NCBI RefSeq assembly: GCF_008373755.1
Contig: NZ_VUJV01000006.1
Coordinates: 124,001-188,000 of the forward strand
Direction: 5' to 3'
Length of the DNA: 64,000 nt
From: Nocardioides humilatus
GTDB taxonomy: Bacteria; Actinomycetota; Actinomycetes; Propionibacteriales; Nocardioidaceae
Under the pieces are notes generated by a model. That model saw only the letters and a list, made by a program, of their open reading frames with translations. It made no database searches and was not told the DNA's origin. The stretch's first letter is position 1, and each line of letters starts with the position of its first letter. Positions 60,424-64,000 of this stretch are shown piece after piece. The position numbers were made by a program, and so were the translations under genes.

Positions 60424-62211
60424 TCAGGAGGACGTCCGGACTGCGGCCTCCAGGGCGCCGATGAGCTGAGCCGGATGGGTGAGCTGCGGGTAGTGGCCTG
60501 CGCCAGGGATCGTGGTGATGTCGACTCGGCCGGCGCCCTCCTGGGCGTCGGGGGCCAACGGGTCGTGCTCGCCGACGACGAGGTGCACCTGGCCCGGGTA
60601 GTCCCGCAGCGACTTCCGCAGGTGGGATCGACGCGAACTCGATGCGCCCCTGGAGAGCAGTCGGGCGACCCGCCGGGCCACGCCGCGCCGTCGGAGGTCG
60701 GCGGCGCTGGTCGCGAGCTGGTCGCTCGATCCGACATCGCCGAGCAAGGTCCGCGCCAGCTTGGGTGCGCTGGCGGTGCGCAGGAAGGCCGTCGCGAGGG
60801 GTCGACACCGTTGGAGAAGACCAGATCGGGACTGGAGGAAGGCAGGCGCCACCAGGGTGAGGCGGCCGACCCGGTCGGGGTGAGCCGCGGCGAACTCGAG
60901 CGCGAGCCCGGCGCCGACCGAGTGACCGACCAGGTGGTCGACCCCCTCGCCGACCACCGCGTCGAGCCAGCTGAGCCAGTCACCTTCGCCGCCTGAGCTC
61001 ATGCCGAGGCCGGGGAGGTCCAGGGCCCGCACCTGCAGGTCGCTCATCGCGATGACGTCCGCCCACGTGTCGGCGTTGACCGGGAGCGCCGGCAGCACCA
61101 CGGTGCCCGCGGTCGGTTCGCCCAGCATGAACGTGTGGATGCCGGCGTACGACGCGAAGCCGCGCGCCGGGCCGCCAGGGGACACCTCGCCGAAACGGTA
61201 CGCCGCGAGGTGGTCGGCCCAGCGCAGCAGCGCCGGCACGGTCTCGGGATGGGACAACCCGTGCTCGGCGGCGAGCGCCTCGGCCTCGTCGACGGGGTAG
61301 CGCGTGGTGTCGAGGAAGCTCAATGTCTCCGGGTCGGCGCCGGTAAGGCGCCTCGGCAGCCGTTTGATCAGGCCGACGGGCATCGACATCGTCGGCACCT
61401 TGACCTGGTAGCGACCGCCGACGGTGCGCAGGAGGTCGGGCAGCTGCGGGGTGTCGTCGTCGAGCACCCAGTAAGACGTGCCGGACGCCTCGGGCACCGT
61501 CGGCACCAGGGCCATGAACCGTGCGAGGTGGTCGACGGTGACCACCGGGATGAAGGTGTCCGCGTTGCCGGGGAGGGCGGGGAGGGCGCTGCGCCACAGG
61601 TCGCGCAGCGTGGTGGCCAGGCCGAGGTACTGGTCGGACTCACCGGTGGCGCTCTCGCCCGACACCGTCGACGGGTTCACGATCGTGAACGGCACGCCGA
61701 GCTCGCGGGCGGTCTGCTGCACCACGACGTCGGCCTCGACCTTCGACGCCTCGTAGGCGCCGAGCCGGCGATAGGCGGCCTCCGTCTCGGCAGCGGTCGG
61801 CGGCTCGCCGTGGCTCCCGACGCGATAGCCGGAGACGTGCACGACGCGCGGCGGGCCGGGGAGGCGCGACGCGAGCTCCACGATGCGCCGGGCTGACACG
61901 ACGTTGCCTTGGTAGGCCTCCTCGGCTGTCATCCCGAAGCGGAACGCGCCCGCCAGGTTGTGGACCTCGGTGACCCCGTCGAGGGCCTGCAGGTCCAGAC
62001 CGAGGTCCTCGGCCGAGAAGTCGACGAGGAGCACCTCGACCTCGGACGCAATGCCGTGGTCGCGCAGCCACGCGGCGAGCTGCTCGCCGGACGCCTCGCT
62101 CCGTACGGCGGCGACGACCGGCACCTGCTGAGACAGCAGCTCGAGCGCCAGCCACCGGCCGATGAATCCGGTCGCGCCGAAGACCAGCGCGCGCCGCACG
62201 CCGGCTGTCAT
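60424..62211 (-). CDS. NAD-dependent epimerase/reductase fused to alpha/beta hydrolase
   Basis: Two-domain protein of 595 residues. The N-terminal half is an extended SDR (NAD-binding GATGFIGRWLA, VVHVSGYRVGS, and a Y-x(3)-K pair in YEASK), a sugar-epimerase or reductase type. The C-terminal half is an alpha/beta hydrolase with an HSVGAGLA nucleophile elbow (Ser), Asp in LVVGEHDPLAPD and His in IPGAGHYPQ. Such a fusion could convert and hydrolyse or esterify one substrate. ATG 62211 overlaps the TetR stop in ATGA, so the regulator likely controls it. Confidence 0.85.
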   Translation of the reverse strand: MTAGVRRALVFGATGFIGRWLALELLSQQVPVVAAVRSEASGEQLAAWLRDHGIASEVEVLLVDFSAEDLGLDLQALDGVTEVHNLAGAFRFGMTAEEAYQGNVVSARRIVELASRLPGPPRVVHVSGYRVGSHGEPPTAAETEAAYRRLGAYEASKVEADVVVQQTARELGVPFTIVNPSTVSGESATGESDQYLGLATTLRDLWRSALPALPGNADTFIPVVTVDHLARFMALVPTVPEASGTSYWVLDDDTPQLPDLLRTVGGRYQVKVPTMSMPVGLIKRLPRRLTGADPETLSFLDTTRYPVDEAEALAAEHGLSHPETVPALLRWADHLAAYRFGEVSPGGPARGFASYAGIHTFMLGEPTAGTVVLPALPVNADTWADVIAMSDLQVRALDLPGLGMSSGGEGDWLSWLDAVVGEGVDHLVGHSVGAGLALEFAAAHPDRVGRLTLVAPAFLQSRSGLLQRCRPLATAFLRTASAPKLARTLLGDVGSSDQLATSAADLRRRGVARRVARLLSRGASSSRRSHLRKSLRDYPGQVHLVVGEHDPLAPDAQEGAGRVDITTIPGAGHYPQLTHPAQLIGALEAAVRTSS

Positions 62212-62822
62212 CGACGTGCCTGGGTCGGAGCCGGTGCGACGTCCAGGACGGCCCGAAGCGTGTGCGCGGCATCGCGTAGCGGCTGCGTGTCGCGCCGCGC
62301 CCGGGAGACGATCAGCGCTCCCTCGACCAGGCTGATGGTGGATGACGCGGTCGTCCGCGCCCAGGCCTCGTCGTGGCCGCGGGCGAGAAGGAACCGCTGC
62401 AGCGGCGCGGTCCACGACTCGTAGGCCTGCTCGCACACCGACCGGAGACGTTCGCTCTCCGAACCCATCTCGAGCGCGACGACCGAGACGGGACAGCCGA
62501 TGCGGTAGTCGCTGGCGTGCAGCAGCTCCGCGAGCCCGTCGAGGGTCTGCTCGATGATCTCGCCGATGCCCTGATCGGGTCCGGCGCCTTCGAGCGCGCC
62601 GACGATCAACGCCTCGAAGTGGTCGGCGGCGAGGGAGAGGGCCCGCTCACCGAGCTGCTCCTTGCCTTCCGGGAAGTGGAAGTAGAGCGAGCCCCGTGGC
62701 GCACCGGAGTGCTCGAGCACCGCGTTGAGCCCGGTCCCCGCGTAGCCGTGCACCTGGATCAGCTCGAGCATCGACGCGGCCAACCGTTGTTTGGCCGCGT
62801 CGCCCTTCGTGGTTGCCTTCAT
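62208..62822 (-). CDS. TetR/AcrR-family regulator, LmrA/YxaF-like
   Basis: Repressor of 204 residues, closely similar in layout to the one at 37398: HGYAGTGLNAVLEHSGAPRGSLYFHFPEGKEQLGERALSLA and YRIGCPVSVVALEMGSES in the ligand domain. ATG at 62822. It is followed by the epimerase-hydrolase fusion in ATGA coupling. An operator TAGAC-CA-GTCTA lies 11 bases upstream of its start, like that of the other LmrA/YxaF-type gene. Probably autoregulated. Confidence 0.9.
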   Translation of the reverse strand: MKATTKGDAAKQRLAASMLELIQVHGYAGTGLNAVLEHSGAPRGSLYFHFPEGKEQLGERALSLAADHFEALIVGALEGAGPDQGIGEIIEQTLDGLAELLHASDYRIGCPVSVVALEMGSESERLRSVCEQAYESWTAPLQRFLLARGHDEAWARTTASSTISLVEGALIVSRARRDTQPLRDAAHTLRAVLDVAPAPTQARR

Positions 62823-62832
62823 GGTTCAACAA

Positions 62833-62844
62833 TAGACCAGTCTA
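62833..62844. promoter_or_regulatory. TetR operator TAGAC-CA-GTCTA
   Basis: Inverted repeat 11 bases upstream of the ATG at 62822, flanked by AT-rich sequence. Half-sites match those at 37328-37345. The sequence AATAGACCAGTCTA resembles the LmrA/YxaF boxes of Bacillus as I recall them. Confidence 0.6.
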
Positions 62845-62993
62845 CATATTATTCAAGAGGGGCCCGGAAAGTCCGATCGCTGGCGACGCCGGAAAAAACT
62901 TTCGAGAGCGATGTCGAAAGGCAAGGATGCAGTTCGACGTGGGGGTGAGACGGCCACCGAGCAAGGGGAGGCCCCAACGATGAGGAGCAAGCA

Positions 62994-63371
62994 ATGCCGC
63001 GGTTCATGGGATTCGTGAGGATGGAAGAGGGCGGCCCGATGCCGCCCCAGGCGCTGTTCGAGGCGATGGACGTCTACATCGGCGAGCAGGCCGGCAAGGG
63101 CCACTTCCTCGACGGGGGCGGGCTCTACGGCACCGAGGACACGGTCAACTTCGTGGTGCGCACGGGGGAGACGACCCGGGTCGACGGCCCCTACGCCGAG
63201 GCCAAGGAGGTCGTCGGTGGCTGGGCGCTGCTGCAGTACGACACCGTCGAGGACGCGATCGCCGGGCAGCAGGAGTTCGCCGAGCTGCACGCCAAGTACT
63301 GGCCCGAGTGCAACATGGTCGCCACCCTGCGGCAGATCTCCGACGAGCCGCCGACCCCGGCTGACGCCTGA
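62994..63371 (+). CDS. YciI/DGPF-domain protein
   Basis: Protein of 125 residues of the YCII-related/DGPF family: RFMGFVRMEEGG at the start and TRVDGPYAEAKEVVGGWALLQYDTVEDAIAG. The DGP-[FY] and Glu/Asp residues fit the family. Such genes sit next to ECF42 sigma factors, as here. Role unknown; often linked to stress signalling. ATG 62994 has a GAGGAG site 6 bases upstream. It precedes the sigma gene by 43 bases. Confidence 0.9.
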   Translation: MPRFMGFVRMEEGGPMPPQALFEAMDVYIGEQAGKGHFLDGGGLYGTEDTVNFVVRTGETTRVDGPYAEAKEVVGGWALLQYDTVEDAIAGQQEFAELHAKYWPECNMVATLRQISDEPPTPADA

Positions 63372-63389
63372 GTCGTACGACGGACGGGC

Positions 63390-63414
63390 GCGGCCAGCCT
63401 TCTAGGCTGGCCGC
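63390..63414 (+). other. Hairpin directly before the ECF sigma start codon
   Basis: GCGGCCAGCCT (63390-63400) and AGGCTGGCCGC (63404-63414) form a perfect 11-bp stem with a TCT loop, ending one base before the ATG at 63415. It covers where a ribosome site would be; no other ribosome site exists. It may be a regulatory leader, an operator, or an incomplete terminator of the YciI gene. Confidence 0.6.
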
Positions 63415-64000
63415 ATGCCCGACCCGACCACGGACTCCATCACCGCCGTCTGGCGGGAGGAGTCCGGTCGCCTGGTCGGCGCCCTGACCCGGATGACCCG
63501 GGACCTCGACCTCGCCGAGGACCTGGCCCAGGACGCGCTCGTGAGCGCGCTCGAGCAGTGGCCGTCCCAAGGCGTCCCCGCCAACCCGGCCGCGTGGTTG
63601 ATGACCACCGCGAAGCGCCGCGCCGTCGACACGTTCCGGCGCGCCGACAACCTGCGCCGCAAGACCGAAGAGATCGGTCACGCCCTGACAGAGGAGGACG
63701 GCATGCCCGACCTCAGCTCGCAGGTCGACTTCATCGAGGACGACGTCCTCCGGCTGATCTTCTTGTCCTGCTACCCCCAGCTGACTCCCGAGTCGCGCGC
63801 CGCGCTGACCCTGCGGCTGGTCGGCGGCCTCACGACCACGGAGATCGCACGTGGGTTCCTCGCCGCCGAGACGGCGATGGGCCAACGCATCTCGCGAGCG
63901 AAGAAGACGCTCAGTGAGGCGCGCGCGGAGTTCGAGCTGCCCGTCGGCGAGGAGCGCACCGAGCGTCTCGACGACGTGATGGCTGTCATCTACCTGATCT
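63415..64000 (+). CDS. ECF sigma factor, ECF42-like (partial)
   Basis: Sigma-70 family ECF factor; 195 residues are visible and the C-terminus lies beyond the window. Region 2 (about 8-75) has TRMTRDLDLAEDLAQDALVSALEQWPSQGVPANPAAWLMTTAKRRAVDTFRR. Region 4 (about 120-165) has PESRAALTLRLVGGLTTTEIARGFL, followed by AMGQRISRAKKTLSEAR. The RLIFLSCYPQLTPESRAA stretch and a neighbouring DGPF gene fit the ECF42 group, which carries a TPR-type C-terminal domain. It would direct transcription of its own small regulon; the hairpin at 63390 lies in its leader. Confidence 0.9.
   Translation, partial: MPDPTTDSITAVWREESGRLVGALTRMTRDLDLAEDLAQDALVSALEQWPSQGVPANPAAWLMTTAKRRAVDTFRRADNLRRKTEEIGHALTEEDGMPDLSSQVDFIEDDVLRLIFLSCYPQLTPESRAALTLRLVGGLTTTEIARGFLAAETAMGQRISRAKKTLSEARAEFELPVGEERTERLDDVMAVIYLI

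Overview
The window is about 70 % GC, densely coded and full of GTG starts and 1-4 base ATGA/TGATG overlaps. It has the gene content of a Gram-positive actinobacterium, most likely Nocardioides or a close relative: glnE next to a glnA2-like glutamine synthetase, a glutamine-dependent NadE, an AlkB-rubredoxin fusion, F420-type oxidoreductases, and many TetR, SDR and P450 genes. The genus is an inference from gene content only. I found no rRNA or tRNA gene, IS element, integrase or CRISPR array.

Layout. 1-4040: a secreted protein built of fifteen 10-residue repeats, then a three-gene signalling cassette (response regulator, membrane kinase with a degenerate ATPase domain, soluble GAF kinase with an intact one). 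4030-7577: a surface-protein cluster with a SipW-type signal peptidase, a TasA/camelysin-like protein, a four-repeat Ig-like protein and a small membrane protein; the two exported-protein genes share an unusual promoter-like motif. 7739-16185: housekeeping genes (HMG-CoA reductase, M3 peptidase, sugar dehydrogenase, panB, YbjQ-like, PhnB-like, nadE). 16195-21201: nitrogen cluster glnA2-like, amidotransferase, glnE. 21329-25405: an APC-type permease divergent from a KdpDE-like two-component operon, with an 11-bp-spaced direct repeat between them. 25655-28837: a 40-residue secreted peptide gene converging on an XRE-TPR regulator, which is divergent from alkB-rubredoxin. 28875-31476: oxidoreductase, then amt-glnK behind a GlnR-like box.

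31495-47468: a mixed accessory stretch (VOC proteins, F420/PPOX oxidoreductases, secreted proteins, an alpha/beta-hydrolase-cyclase fusion, TetR regulator, MFS transporter, lactone-oxidase-like FAD enzyme, alanine-racemase-fold enzyme). 47473-62822: a lipid/steroid-like metabolic and signalling stretch (SDRs, an SRPBCC-thiolase-crotonase triple fusion, a RelA/SpoT-domain protein, P450, two TetR regulators, MBL hydrolase, phasin-like protein, two more cyclases, an epimerase-hydrolase fusion). The window ends in a YciI/DGPF protein and its partner ECF sigma factor, which runs off the edge.

Most notable: (1) the secreted peptide next to an XRE-TPR regulator, resembling a peptide-pheromone/RRNPP arrangement in an actinobacterium; (2) the SipW-TasA-like surface cluster with duplicated promoters; (3) the pseudokinase plus intact-kinase cassette; (4) the triple fusion with a thiolase-like domain lacking its usual cysteine; (5) a set of perfect inverted repeats in front of regulators and metabolic genes. 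All functions are read from sequence and recalled family knowledge; no database search was possible.
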